The position numbers and the translations under genes were made by a program. DNA of 64,000 nt from Cymbidium sinense (lineage: Eukaryota; Streptophyta; Magnoliopsida; Asparagales; Orchidaceae), in the NCBI GenBank assembly GCA_021442155.1, contig CM038214.1:53414514-53478513 (forward strand). Direction: 5' to 3'. Below, piece after piece: positions 1-12,089 of this stretch. The notes under the pieces are model-generated. The model was not told the origin of the DNA and ran no database searches. It was given only the letters and a program-made list of their open reading frames with translations. Within the stretch, counting starts at the first letter, position 1. Each line of letters begins with the position of its first letter.

Positions 1-219
1 ACGCTACGCACACCATCACCATCACTGCCGCCTCCGTCATCGGACATCAAAACTTTTAGATTACTTTACATTATATTTTTTCAACCAAACAGAAAAAATC
101 AAAGTCATAAATTTGTAAAACTTTCAACCAAATAATTATAAAGTAATCATTTTACACTGAATTCATTTTACACTACATTCTTTTACTGCATTCCAAATGC
201 AGGCAACCAAACAGCCCCT
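1..219. repeat. MITE-like element, copy 1 (left part outside window)
   Basis: The right end carries a terminal motif reading, on the minus strand, GGGGCTGTTTGGTTGC then CTGCATTTGGAATGC, typical of plant MITE termini. The interior (from about 45 on) is nearly the same as 18985-19132. The left end is cut by the window edge, so the terminal inverted repeat cannot be paired in this copy. The similarity to the second copy continues about 80 bases past the terminus (to about 300), so the MITE probably sits inside a larger shared repeat. Confidence 0.55.
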
Positions 220-456
220 AGATCAGATAATGTAAAATGAGCTCCAGCTTTCCTCACAATCTCTCTTTCTTTCTCTTATAGAGTTCTCAAAATTTTGCAA
301 TGAGGGATGATTGGACTTAGCACTGTGACCATTCTCCTTCCAAAAGCCCAGAATATCATCAGATGATCAATGCTCTGACATCCTCGCCGAGACTTCTAGA
401 TTTTCGAGCTTGGAGCCTAACCTCGCTGCATCAAGCTCCTCCATTGTAGAGCATTC

Positions 457-837
457 TCATCTTGGGTAAGATTTTGTTGAATGGTTACTGAGAAGGTAGT
501 TCAACCGAGTGAAAAAAACCGCTTCACCCCAACACCAGTGGGGGGTAGACTTTATAGGAGTCTTGTAAGTGGTACTGTAAGCCCATAGCAAGTTTGGTAT
601 GCCACTCCTTTTATTTCTTGTGAGAATTTTTCTAAGCAATTTAATTAGTATTTTATTAAAGGCCTCAGCCAAGCCATTTTCTCTCGGATTATAGATTGAC
701 GAATATCGCCAATCAATCTTATGCCGATCAGAAAACTTAAAAACTTTAATGCTTTTGAAGACTGATCCGTTATCTGAAATGATTCGGTGTGGTACACCAA
801 ATCTATAGATAATATTGTGGGTGAAGAAGTTAGTCAC
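457..837 (-). pseudogene. Integrase catalytic core of the Tat-like element
   Basis: The 126-residue frame matches the second half of a Ty3/gypsy integrase core. It contains 'IISDNGSVF', which carries the second catalytic Asp, and 'NPRENGLAEAFNKIL', which carries the catalytic Glu, then 'LLWAYSTTYKTP' (family usual: LWAYRTSFRTPT). The spacing fits a DDE enzyme. The frame does not continue cleanly upstream (stops near 840), and the C-terminal domain that should follow to the left is not recognisable. The element is therefore broken although these two residues remain. Confidence 0.8.
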
Positions 838-999
838 CTGTTAAGCTGTAACTTCTTTGAATGGTGAAGCTTCAGCCCACTTGGAAAAAATAATTGGTCG
901 CTAAGATGAAGCGACCAAATGATGATGGATCATCATTCCATCGCCCCAAAGATTCAAACGACCAAGATGCTACCGTTGGATGCACATTTGATGAATTAT

Positions 1000-1100
1000 G
1001 TTACCATGGACTGCATTCATGGCATCTCTTGGCATGATTGATACAATCTTTTATCATGACCAATAGTATCCAATTCTTTTAATTTTAAAAGCCATTTTAG
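1000..1100 (-). pseudogene. Integrase zinc-binding (HHCC) remnant
   Basis: On the minus strand a short stretch reads 'GYYW', then after a frame shift 'CINHAKRCHECS', which matches the usual 'GYFWPTM..DA..YVKKCHKCQ' of Tat-type integrases, including the CxxC pair. Stops and a shift separate the two halves. It supports a single integrase running from here to the core at 837-457. Confidence 0.55.
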
Positions 1101-1945
1101 GACTGATTGGTGCACCACAAAGTTTGATGGATTTCAACAATTACTTTGTCGCTTCTTCTATTCCCAAACATCGCACACCGTCAAGGATCTATACGTAGTA
1201 TTGCCAATATAAGCATATAGTAAGCCTTTTCAAGTTGTGCCTATCGACTTATTACTGGCAATTTGCCTTGAAGTAAGGACTGCCTCCGTCTTCCTTCTCT
1301 CTACTGAAGAATTTCATTGTGTGATTTTGGCGCTCAGGTTGGAGGCTTTCTTGAATGGTTTGAAGCTTGTCTTGTTGACTTTGAGAAGTAATTTGTAAGG
1401 AGTGTGAGGAGCAACATGAGTCGCACCCGCTGATTTATGTTGACCCCTCTTCCACGGGATTTTAAATTTATTCTAGGACTCAAGTGCAAACACTAATTAG
1501 TAGTATCGTCATCCATAATGCCATTTCTTTAGCTAATTTAGCTAACCGCTTTGCTATTCCTAGCTCGAGACTGAGTCATAATGACATTTGGAATTTGCTT
1601 CATAAGCTCAAGAACTTGCTTGTGATAGTAGGCCAATTCAAGCTTGTTGATTTTGTAAAGGCCCAACACTTGATTGATGACGAGTTGAAAATCAATAAAT
1701 TTTGACTCCCATGGAAATGACTTCCTCTAAACGCTTCCATATAGCTTCATTGTTGGTTCTGGTTGAGTCTATAAGAATATCTCATTATGCCACCTTCCGG
1801 TGTGATCAAGATGAGACCAATACTGAGCCATTGGGAGATTTGAGGGTTGAGTATTTGATGGACGCTCAATCAAAATATAATTCCCACATTTGTCGCTTTT
1901 CATATGTGGATGATTTGCTCATCGGAAGATCATCGAAGCAATGAG

Positions 1946-2164
1946 TCAGATGGGATGAGTAAACAAGAAAATCGCTAGAATTTGCCCCTTCACCGCTTTA
2001 TGGGGAACATATGTAATATCAAATTGTAGAAGGACGCCATCGCGCTGCTTAACGCCAACTGGTCTTATCATCAAGAACTTCAATGGATCGATCCTTGAGA
2101 TAATGGTAATTTTATGAGATAGCATGTAATGGCGTAGCTTTTGAGCAGTAAAAATTAACGCCAA
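1946..2164 (-). pseudogene. RT connection / RNase H-side fragment of the Tat-like element
   Basis: The 72-residue frame contains 'AQKLRHYMLSHKITIISRIDPLKFL', 'LQFDITYVPHKAVKGQILAIFL' and 'HPI'. These match the segment of Tat-group polyproteins after the polymerase, usually 'AQRLRHYML...RMDPLKY' and 'FDITYV..KAVKGQALADFLA.HP'. It lies between RT and integrase as expected. It is isolated by stops on both sides. Confidence 0.7.
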
Positions 2165-2205
2165 ATAATGCTTCTAAATTGGGGCATAACGCGCTTTCGC
2201 TCCTA

Positions 2206-3004
2206 TTAGTCTTCGACTAATATAATACAAAGCATTTTTCTTTCCTTCCTCATTATGTTGCGCCAACAAAGCACCTGAGATTCCTCCGGCCGGTATACAA
2301 GATGAGGCTTTCTTGGGATTAGCAAGGGAATGGGTTCAAGATATTTCTTGATAGGGCCTCTTGACATTATTCGTCCCACTTGAAAGGAGTATCTTTCTTC
2401 ATTAATTTTGCAAAGGGTCATCTCACATATTTGATATAAATCTTCTAATGAATGAGATGTCCTCAGTATGGATGGAGTTGACAAGACTCGAGGAGGCATT
2501 TCGACAATCACTTTGATTTTGTTGGGATCGATTTCAATCCCTCCACGCAACATATCCAAGGAACTTTCCCAAGAGACTCCAAAGGCACGAGAGGATTCAT
2601 CTTGAGGTCATATTTTTTGATTCTTTCAAAGACGATCCTTAAATCATCGAGATGATCTTTGTGACCTATACTCTTGACAACGAGGTCATCAACATAGCAC
2701 TCTACTTTTGATGAATCAACTCCAAAGATTCGTCATAGCTTTGGTAGCTCCAAAGATTCTTCAAGGGCATGATTGTGTAGCAATATATGCCAATTGTCAT
2801 CCTGAATGAGGTATTCTTCTCATCTTCATGAGCCATCTTGATTTGATTGCAACTTGACGATCCATCCATAAATGAGAATATGTCATGGTTTGAAGTGTTA
2901 TCTACTAATAGTTCTGATATAAGAAGAAAGTCATCCTTTGGACATGCTTTGTTTAAATTCTTGAAGTCGATACAGATACGAATCTGGCCATTCTTCTTTT
3001 TCAC
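2206..3004 (-). pseudogene. Reverse transcriptase of the Tat-like element
   Basis: The minus strand carries the RT palm in pieces. 'KKKNGQIRICIDFKNLNKACPKD' and 'MDGSSSCNQIKMA' come from 3004-2800. A preserved 'YVDDLVVKS' active-site motif has its YVDD codons at 2696-2685. A C-terminal stretch at 2559-2206 contains 'GIEIDPNKIKVI'. The family usually has 'FMDGSSGYNQIKMAPED' and an intact 'YCYTVMPFGLKNAGATYQR', which is damaged here. Several frame shifts and stops make it non-functional. Confidence 0.8.
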
Positions 3005-3108
3005 GGGGACAATATTAACTATCCAGTCAGCGTATTTTTCTTCTCAAATAAAACCAGCTTCAATAAGCTTCTTGGTTTCTATAATTACCTGTTCTTCAAC
3101 CTCCAATC

Positions 3109-3336
3109 TCATTCGCCTAGAGGCTTGCTTGACCGGTGTGATCTAATTGCTAGTTTGTGAACCGTTATATCAGGGGATAAGCCTGGCATTTTTACATATG
3201 TCCAGGCAAAGCAATCTCTAAATTCACAGAGCAAAGTTTTTAATTCTTCCACTTTATCTTCAGGAAGTAGGGCACTGATGAATGTACGGCGAGGATCCTC
3301 CTGAGTTCTCAAATTAATTTCTTTAAGTTCATCCAT
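3109..3336 (-). pseudogene. N-terminal segment of Tat-type pol (before RT)
   Basis: The 75-residue frame reads 'LKEINLRTQEDPRRTFISA', 'LLCEFRDCFAWTYVKMPGL' and 'ITVHKLAI'. This is the hallmark linker just upstream of RT in Tat/Ogre elements (usual form: 'LREYRDVFAWSYEDMPGLD..I..HRL'). It leads directly toward the RT fragment to its left. Confidence 0.75.
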
Positions 3337-3962
3337 AGTAGCTACCTCCCCACCATCTTCAAGCTCTTCGTCGCCGCTTCTACTTCTTCATTATTTGTGA
3401 GACTAACATTAAGAATGACATTCTCATCTTCTCATCACTCTCTACTTCTATTCCTCATAAGCATAATGTGTATATTCTTGTGGACCATTGTCTTGGATGA
3501 AACCAAGGCCTTTGGTAGTGTGTTATTTCTCTTACCCATGGTTTGAGAACCTTTTGGGTACTACATCATTTCAAAGAGCTTAGTCCTTTGCTTACTTGCT
3601 CCAAACTGGACCCCATGCTTACGATCGATTTTGCATCTTTGGAGAGTAATATTTTGGCATCCTTGGGCATAGCTTCTTCTTCTTCTTGATAGTTGCATTA
3701 CCCAATCAGATCCTCTTCTTGACACCCCTCAGACTTATAAAATAGGCTTCCTGCTTTTCGTGGAGAGAGTACATAGAAGGTCACCGCCTCGACTTTGTGA
3801 GTTTCTCGAGGGGTGATTTCTTTAAAATGGGGAGGAATAGTGACTACCAGTGGGCCGATGGATCTCTATGATTATTTAAAGTAGGTGCATTGCACCTTAC
3901 CTTCAAAAGCGATTCAAACTCATAATCGAAAATGTTCTTCTTCGCCGAGCTTTACTCAAGAG

Positions 3963-5230
3963 TCATGGACCTTTGGATTTAGAAGGAACACATTCATCTT
4001 CTTCTTCAGTATCACTACCTAGATGAGGGATAGTGTTATTGATTTTGGACCTGTTCTTTATATCCCTCGGAATATTTGGAACAATCTCCTTTCCTTTATT
4101 CATTTTATCTTCTACTTTCTTCTTAACTCGTTCTTTTATGGGTTTCAAAGTAGATGCAATATTTGCTAGTTGTTTAATTAGCTTTGATTCCTTCGGAAGA
4201 AAGTAGCTGGCATCTTGATATATCTTTATTTCATGTACCACAAAAGGTTGCATGTCACCCCAATTTGGCATTCTTCTCCATCCTTTGTATATTTCATACA
4301 TTGATGCAATGTAGATGGGACAATGCCATACTTATGAAGCCATGGTTGAGAAGGGCTCAATGAAGTAATCGATCACATGAAATTTGGTTTATGTGTAGAG
4401 ATCTCCAAATTTAAGAGGGAGGACGAATGACCTGATAATTTTATGTCCCTTCTCATTGAAATCTTGAACCATGACTTTATCTCATCTCAGATGTTGTACA
4501 TCTAGAGATAGCCATCTAAGAGTTCTCAAGTTCATAAGATTCACAGAGAAACATGGATCGATTAAGATCCAGATAATTTTATCACTTTCACCGTAACATG
4601 AGGGCTTATGTGCTCAGCCCCAGCATTAGATCATCTTAAAATGTGACTTGGAGGCTCTTGAACATGCAAGGTCGTTGTTAAGAAAATATGCTTCAACTTT
4701 CCGCTCTTTGAGAGCTTCAATTAAGGTGTTACGAGATCTTCGATTAGAAGTGCTTCATATACTAAGTCGCGAATTTTCCTTAGATGGGATAGAATATTGT
4801 AGTTGATCCCTTTGATGAAGGCTTCTTATTTGAATCCTTAGGGATAACTTTTTCATTGATTTCAATTTCTTTTTTATCCCTATTCATTCTTTCCTCTCCT
4901 GGTAACTCGACCGCTTCTCAACTGCATTGTGCTACTTCATTTGCATCAATCTTCGATGATTTCGATCTACGCTCCGCTTAATGATAGACTAGAATATTCA
5001 AAATTACTGCCCAATTTTACATTTTTTATGTCTGTTAATATGGTGATCTCTGATTCATCTTCATTTGGGAAACAGAGTTCTTCTAAGCTGCTGTCAACTT
5101 CATGCATCATCAAGCAAGACTCAGTAGGAAGTTCTTCAGCTTCTTCCCTTGCTTCTTCGTTGATCTGAAGATTTGTAATGAATTCTGCAAGCGTGATAGG
5201 TCGTCTTGCTGATTGTATATAATCTTCCAT
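3963..5230 (-). pseudogene. Protease and linker remnants of the Tat-like element
   Basis: Two open stretches (4301-3963, 112 aa; 5230-4967, 87 aa, rich in acidic residues) flank a broken region. Around 4600-4540 the minus strand can be read as '..IIWILIDPCFSVNLMNL'. This matches retropepsin 'ALVDSGSSVNIL..' with the catalytic D-[ST]-G lost (DPC). The position between gag and RT is right for the protease. The other stretches have no match I can name. Confidence 0.5.
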
Positions 5231-5879
5231 ATTATTGATGATCCTTTGTGTTACATTATGACCATCAATAGTAGTAGTAACATTTTGTGCTACTGTCTTC
5301 TTCTTTTTATTTAGTTTATTTTTTTGCTTGGCGGGTTTCTTAGCCTTTCCTTACGGTATTTGGCTAGGCTGTCTTTCATGAGATGAACTAGCCTTCCAAT
5401 AACTTAAGTTTTGTCTCAACTCAAGTACGGGCTCAAGTGGTGATTTCCACTGAATACCTAGAATGCCTTCCAATTGCTTCAACATTTTTACAGTCTTTTT
5501 AGAGACTGTGACTTATCATCTTTCATCATCGACTAGCTTCTCTTTGCCTTTATCATTGCTTGATAGTACTGGAGATGAGGTGATTACTTTTATGGATTCT
5601 TTCTTGACGCCAATACATCGTCCATAATGTGAATTCCATTTCTATATTTTCGCCAATCTTTGAATATGTAACAATCTTCAATAGGATGACTAACTGGATA
5701 TGGGGCAATAGTTAAGATTGTCTCCCTCTTCAGGTCTTTTACACTCTGGTAGTTGGAGACCTACTTTGAGTGCATGTTTAAACAATTTGGCCACACTTTC
5801 CCTCTTAAAAGAATACTCTTTGTTCAGCTTTTCTTTTAGGGTCGGGGCCATTGAGTCATTCGCCTTTGTTTGCTTTTGG

Positions 5880-6560
5880 TCACTTCCTCAAGTGACCTCG
5901 GTACATCATTACCTCAAGTATGAGCTTAGGTTGTGATTGAATGAGTCTTGGTTTTTCTTGATAGACAGGTAGCCTTTCTTTGTCTATGTTATATACTAAC
6001 CGCTTACTTGTATCCTTCTTGTATGAGGTGAAATACATTTCACCTTTCTTTGGGTCTGGAGCTTTTGCTCTTTTAGATTTATCTTGGTGGCTATCAGAAC
6101 ATGACAAATTTAATTTCTCAAATTTAGCCAACCTATCAAGTAGCTCTTGAAATGTGGTAATTGAAGCCATACAAAGATAAGGCACCATCTTATCATTGAT
6201 GTTGCCCATCAGCAGTTAGATCGCATGCTCCTCTTCTAACTGTTGCTCACATTTCATACTCATATTTCGCCAACGTGTGATATATCGGGTCAATTCATCT
6301 TTTCTTCCTCTTTCAAGAGCGAGATCGAATCATTGTCTTTTATGCACTAGAACCTTTAACGAACATATTTTTAAGTTCAAAAGTCTTGATAGTCATTTGA
6401 TAACTCAAAGATATCATTCGACAAGTTAAACTCTTAAATAATAATGCATCATTACCCCCTGTGTTATCGCAGGATGCTTTGAATTGGGCTAGATGCTACT
6501 TGGGATTACCATTCCCGTCAAATAGACTAAACTTTGGCATTGAATATCCCTTTGGATATG
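5880..6560 (-). pseudogene. Gag of the Tat-like element
   Basis: The part at about 6545-6330 can be read as 'KFSLFDGNGNPK', a stop, 'HLAQFKASCDNTGGNDALL'. This matches the start of the plant retrotransposon gag domain ('KFDGTGNPKQHLAHF...C.N.G...L'). The frame 6209-5880 continues with 'MVPYLCMASITTFQELLDRLAKFEKL', like gag '..GL..RTFEEL..RA...E'. Stops and shifts interrupt the domain, and no zinc knuckle was seen. Confidence 0.65.
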
Positions 6561-6984
6561 GAATTTGATCATACTCCGCGGGATATGGGCGACCTTTGCT
6601 CACCAATTTTTCTGCCTGCCCCGCACTTATAACAACTTTGATCTTCTAATTCAAGATAGTTTCAAGTTGAGAGGCATCTTGTATAGTTTGTATATTAGAA
6701 GCGGTGTCGACTCATTTATTTCAATCCTCGTCGTGCTCAATTTTGACTCAAGCATGTGAGATCAAATTTATTGGAGGATTGTCATGGGCATTGGAGGCTT
6801 GATGATTATTTGGGGACAGTGTTGGACTGCCTAATATTTCTCGCATTAATCGCTCATCATCATCATTTCACTCATTTTATATTCAATGCAATTTCTTTAT
6901 CTTTGGCTTTCATCTCGACGTAATTTGTCTCTACGCTTCGCCAAAGTGGTAAGATCGGTGAAGGTGGGATTTTCTTCCCCTTTC

Positions 6985-7340
6985 TTCTTTCTTCTTCTTC
7001 TTCTGTTCCTTCAAGACTCGAGGATGCTTCCTCTATTTGAACATTTTGTTATTCTTCGTTGAGGAGGAGTTGTCGCATTTAATACACTATGTTGATATTA
7101 TCAAGATGGCTCACCCAATTGTTGATATACACCACTTCAAATGCAGCATGGTGTTCTTCTTCTTCCCTTCTTCTTCTTCTTATTGTTCCTCTCAAGACTC
7201 GAGGATGCTTCCTCTATTTGAACATTTTGTTGTTCTTCGTTGAGGGGAAATCAATGTACGATGCCTATGTCGATTACGTAGATGGCTCACCGACTTGTTG
7301 TACCATATACACCACTTCAACAGTCGTTGCATCCTCCTCT
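6985..7340. repeat. Direct tandem duplication inside the gag region (about 176 bp)
   Basis: The stretch containing a TTC-rich run followed by 'CAAGACTCGAGGATGCTTCC' at about 7010 recurs at about 7190. Both are followed by similar sequence with 'GATGGCTCACC' and 'ATACACCACTTCAA'. The unit is about 176 bp. The second copy is more diverged at its right end. Confidence 0.6.
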
Positions 7341-7547
7341 TCTTCTTCATCCTCTTGGACACAAATTTCATACGCCTAATGGACTTCCGATTCCAAGTGT
7401 GGAATCAAAATTTCTTCGCTAGAGGGCTTCGATCGGTTAACCTCCTCTTGATGGGACTGAGTTGATTGATGATGGAATCCCTGAGGATTCTCCAAGGTGT
7501 TCACCGTCATATTCTTTATCAATGGGGCCCTCTTTAGGCTCCCATCA

Positions 7548-8378
7548 TTAATAGATTTGTGTTGCGCATCTTGAATTCACACCATATGTCACGTCATGCC
7601 TTTGCTCTAAAGCAATTTCTTTTTGAGGCCTAGACCTCCATATTTGCTTACCTTTCCACCGAAACCTTTCGGCGATGGATTCCTGGACACGCGGTCCAAG
7701 TGTCACACCCTGATACTCACCGTGTGGGACATGGATCTGTTGGCATCCTGCCATTTGCATTACGGGATGAGGTCTCCTTGGAGGAGCAGCCCCATCCTGA
7801 TAAGGACCTTGGTATTTTCTTTTCATTAGTCCTTTCTCTTTGGCAACTTGGAGAACCCAATGCACTCGCAGATAGGGCTTCCTCGCAGAGGAGCTGGACC
7901 TCGCTGGGTCCGTAAGGACCGCTTAACTGAATTGTTTCGCTTTTACCCACTTAAGGTTGTCAAACCGATTGTGGGTTGGAACACTCACTGCTGGTTCCAT
8001 AGTTGATTGTGCAGCTGGCTGCACGGGCAGTAAGTGTTGAGCACGTAGCTCAAGGTTTCTCTTTCGTCGTTGCCTCCGGCTAAGCTTGCTTCCAGACGAA
8101 GAAGCTTCAGCATCGTGTCTCCCCGGGGCGAAGGGTTCAGCTGGTGGGATTGCGTTGTTCTGAGGGACTAGGGAGACAGTCGCCCAGTGACAACCCTCTT
8201 TAAGATTGGTGTCTCCAAGGGGCCGAGCCTCAAAGACCGGGCTTTTTGCCCCCAAGAATGGGGTCACAACTTTAGCAGGCCTCTTGAGTGATTACTACAC
8301 ATGGCGTGCAGGATGAGTTTGAATTTCGACAAGCCGAGGCCGAGCAACTTGCTCATTCAGAATAGCTGGGAAATCCAT
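7548..8378 (-). pseudogene. 5' ORF / gag N-terminal remnant of the Tat-like element
   Basis: On the minus strand an ATG at 8378 starts 'MDFPAILNEQVARPRLVEIQ'. Two consecutive stops follow near 8300, and the same frame then stays open to about 7923 ('FLGAKSPVFEARPL', 'SSSGSKLSRRQRRKRNLELR', 'PTHNRFDNLKWVK'). The basic RRQRRKR stretch and the position upstream of gag fit the leader region of Tat-type elements. A further frame (7865-7548, 105 aa) may continue it after a shift. The function of this ORF is not known to me. Confidence 0.5.
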
Positions 8379-8781
8379 GCTACCAAACTGGATGGTAGCT
8401 CAGCTTCCAAAGATTGACGACGCTTGGTCAAACGAATGTTATTAATCGCCGAGAGTAACAATGACAGTTGTATTCTGGAGTGCTATTCTGGAAGTGTTGA
8501 AGGTAAAAAAATTAGCAATTAAAAATAACTGCACTATCACCTTACTTCCAAAAATATGGGTATGATAAGACAAAACATACTAAGCAAATGCACTAAATAA
8601 AGTCTCAAATGACTTAAGACTTTAATCTAGAAGCTCTTAAGTTTTCACTTTTAACTTATCACTTCCCATTTCATTTTTGTTTCTTATTTGATTCTTTTTT
8701 TTATATACTCCACTGCAATTATAACTTAAATTTGACTAGCCAAAGATGGAAAGAGAAACCTATCCCCAAGTGAGTAAAATC
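8379..8781. other. Spacer between the Tat-like ORFs and repeat A
   Basis: This is AT-rich, non-coding sequence. It should contain the primer-binding site if repeat A is the 5' LTR of the minus-strand element. I could not recognise a convincing tRNA 3'-end match next to 8782. Confidence 0.4.
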
Positions 8782-9969
8782 TGGATCCAAAATTTGCCAC
8801 CAACCTCTTGGAAAACAACAAAGAGAAAAGAGTTGTTTTAAGTGTCTGATAATTTCTGCATATGAATAGTATAGATAAGACACTACCCAGAGATTTTGTT
8901 CTCACTTGGTGAGAACTTTTTATATATGGTTCCAAGTTTCCTATAAGCGCAAGCCCCTATGTTAATTACCCCTCCCAATACTGAGAGAGCACTTTCGATT
9001 AAGGTTAGTCAATGAATCGTTAAAGAACGAGTATATAATTGTAGTGAGTGGAGTTTAGAACTTATGAAATTTATTATTTTAATTTAAAACTTTTTTTGTA
9101 GGGGGAACGAGCGCCCGATCTAGATCACATGGTTTCGTCATCCCGGCCGGCCCCCGGTCCGCTAGCAGAGAGGTGACCCAACCCGACCATCTTTGTCGAA
9201 CACATGGGTTGCTGGCCAAGTGTCCTTGTAGACTGGGTGGAGTTTGTCTTGGGGACAAATATAAGTCCACCTTAGCTAACATAGGTTTTTTTGCCCAACC
9301 AAATTTCTACATTTCACCTCAAAGAGCAAAGTTGGGGAACATACTACACGACCATGACTAATTTAGTGCCATATCTCAAACCACCCCGAGGGCTCGGATC
9401 AGAACCGCCATTTATGTGGTGCCATGCAAAACCACGACAGAGGACACTGCCACGTACGCTTTAGAAATATTTTAGTGTAAAGATAGTTATGCATTTGATT
9501 TGACATTGACTCTTTATGAGCAAAAGTTTTTTTAATTTGTCACCCGAAGACAAACAATTACGGAGGGGTGGATTTATTTTATTTATTTTTTTAGTTTTAA
9601 TTTTAAATAATTAATTTTATTTTTTATTTCTACTTTTTTGTGTTATTTTTTTTAAGTTTGATCATTTTATAGATTGATGAATATATGATCATTTATCATT
9701 GAAATTTTAATTATAATTATCCTTCTCATCCTGGTTAATATTAATTGATAGACCTTGTCACTGTCCGATTTTCTGAGGATCGGTCTTAATTCATTATCTC
9801 AAAAGTATAATCCTTCAAAACCTTGTCCACTCTAGTTTGAACATGAGGATCGTTCGAGACTTTTTTCCGAGAATTTGAATTTTAGAAGCTATGTCATGAT
9901 TCATATCTTGTATTATATGAATTAGCTTCTCGATATTATTAATTTAAAATTCTTATAATATCAAATTTT

Positions 9970-11910
9970 AGGTTTTGTTAAGCATCCCAAGACCAAACCC
10001 AAGTATATCATCTGTTCTTTATTTTATATCTAACTTGCACATGTCCCTATTATTTGGACATTTCAATATACATACGAGTATATGTTCTTTTAAAATATTG
10101 TATGGACATTAAATATCTAGTTGAAATGTAGGTTCAATTTGCAAGTTTAGATTTTAATATGATATTTTTGGATTTTGTTAACCCGGACCCGGTCCGAAGA
10201 CCAAACCGGGATTATGTAACATCTATTCTTTTATATTTACCTTAATAATTGCTCCAACATGCATACAAATATCTATTCTTTGGGAATTGTATGGACATTA
10301 GAATGTCTAAGTTGGAGTTTATATATCGAATTTTGATTTTTGAGTTTTGTTAACCCGGACCCAGTCTGAAGACCAAACCGGGAAGTATAGCATATGTTCT
10401 TTTGTATTATATCTAACTTGGACATGTCCCTATTGTTTGGACATTTCAATATACATACGAGTATATGTTCTTTTAAAATATTGTATGGACATTAAATGTC
10501 TAGTTGAAATGTAGGTTCAATTTGCAAGTTTAAGTTTTAATATGATATTTTTGGATTTTGTTAACCCGGACCCGGTCCGAAGACCAAACTAGGATTATGT
10601 AGCATCTGTTCTTTTGTATTTACCTTAATAATTGCTCCAATATGCATATGGATATCTGTTCTTTGGGAATTGTATGGACATTAAAATGTCTAAGTTGGAG
10701 TTTATATATCGAATTTTGATTTTTGAGTTTTGTTAACCCGGTCCGAAGACCAAACCGGGAAGTATAGCGTCTGTTCTTTTGTATTATATCTAACTTGCAC
10801 ATGTCCCTATTGTTTGGACATTTCAATATACATACGAGTATATGTTCTTTTAAAATATTGTATGGACATTAAATGTCTAGTTGAAATGTAGGTTCAATTT
10901 GTAAGTTTAGATTTTAATATGACATTTTTGGGTTTTGTTAACCCGGACCCGGTTCGAAGACCAAACCGGGATTATGTAGCATCTATTCTTTTGTATTTAC
11001 CTTAATAATTGCTCTAACATGCATACGAATATCTGTTCTTTGGGAATTGTATGGACATTAGAATGTCTAAGTTGGAGTTTATATATCGAATTTTGATTTT
11101 TGAGTTTTATTAACCCGGACCCAGTCCGAAGACCAAACCGGGAAGTGTAACATCTATTCTTTATATTTGACTTAGTAATTACTCCAACATGCATACGGAT
11201 ATCTGTTTTTTGGGAATTGTATGGATATTAGAATGTCTAAGTTGGAGTTTATATGTCGAATTTTGATTTTTGAGTTTTGTTAACTCGGACCCAGTCCAAA
11301 GACCAAACCGGGAAGTGTAACATATGTTCTTTATTTTATATCTAACTTGCACATGTCCCTATTGTTTGGACATTTCAACATACATACGAGTATATGTTCT
11401 TTTAAAATATTGTATGGACATTAAATGTCTAGTTTAAATGTAGGTTCAATTCATAAGTTTAGGTTTTAATATGACATTTTTGGGCTTTGTTAACCCGGAC
11501 CCGGTCCGAGGACCAAATCGGGATGTGTAGCATATGTCTTTTTGTATTTGACTTAGTAATTACTTCAACATGCATGTAAGTATCTGTTCTTTTGAAAATT
11601 TTGCATGAACATTAAGATGTCTAAGTTGAAGTTTATATGTCAAATTTTGATTTTGAGTTTTGTTAAACTTCGGTCAAGATACCGGAAGTGTAGCATATGT
11701 TCTTTATTATATATCTAACTTGCACATGTCTCTATTGTTTGGACATTTCAACATACATACGAGTATATGTTCTTTTAAAATATTATATGGACATTAAATG
11801 TCTAAGTTGAAGCAATTGAATTTGACATGATGTAATGCAAGCATAAGTTTTGATACGGGATTTTTTTAGGTTTTGTTAACCCGTACCTGATCCTAAGACC
11901 AAACCGAGAT
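9970..11910. repeat. Tandem array I in copy A (alternating about 172/211-bp units)
   Basis: Eleven cores of the form GTTAACCCGGACC..GTCCGAAGACCAAACCGGG occur, starting near 9977, 10177, 10349, 10560, 10732, 10937, 11109, 11279, 11489, 11662 and 11875. Intervals are 200, 172, 211, 172, 205, 172, 170, 210, 173 and 213. Long and short units therefore alternate with one short-short exception. The long unit holds 'TTGTTTGGACATTTCAA' and the short unit 'GTCTAAGTTGGAGTTTATAT'. Copy B has only about four such cores (28490-29170). Confidence 0.85.
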
Positions 11911-12089
11911 GGTGTATATATGAGATAGAGATTGATATTCATCTAGGGGTATAACATGAACATTATTTAGGCTCGAACACCCTTACTTACATGAGAAATC
12001 AGCAAGTAATAGGGATTGAAACTGAATACTTTGAGCCCTTTTGATCAAGTAAAATGTTGTTGACATAAGATAAAGATTGTCATTTATCT

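Larger units (their letters stand above)
300..8400 (-). mobile_element. Decayed Tat-like Ty3/gypsy retrotransposon
   Basis: Read on the minus strand, the order is leader/ORF1 (8378-7548), gag (about 6545-5880), protease remnant (about 4600-4400), RT (3336-2206), RNase H-side segment (2164-1946) and integrase (about 1090-457). That is the Ty3/gypsy order (integrase last). Phrases such as 'NGQIRICIDFKNLNKACPKD' and 'YVDDLVVKS' are typical of the plant Tat/Ogre group. Frames are broken by many stops and shifts, so the copy is dead. No clear LTR, primer-binding site or polypurine tract was found. The left LTR would lie outside the window, and the large repeat starting at 8782 may be the right-hand LTR. 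Confidence 0.75.

Noticed and set aside
7037..7379. Ser-rich plus-strand frames
   Set aside because: They come from the TTC-rich duplication on the antisense side of the retroelement gag region.
10620..11194. Two similar 65-68-aa minus-strand frames
   Set aside because: They are the same tandem unit read twice. Similarity reflects the repeat, and other units break the frame.
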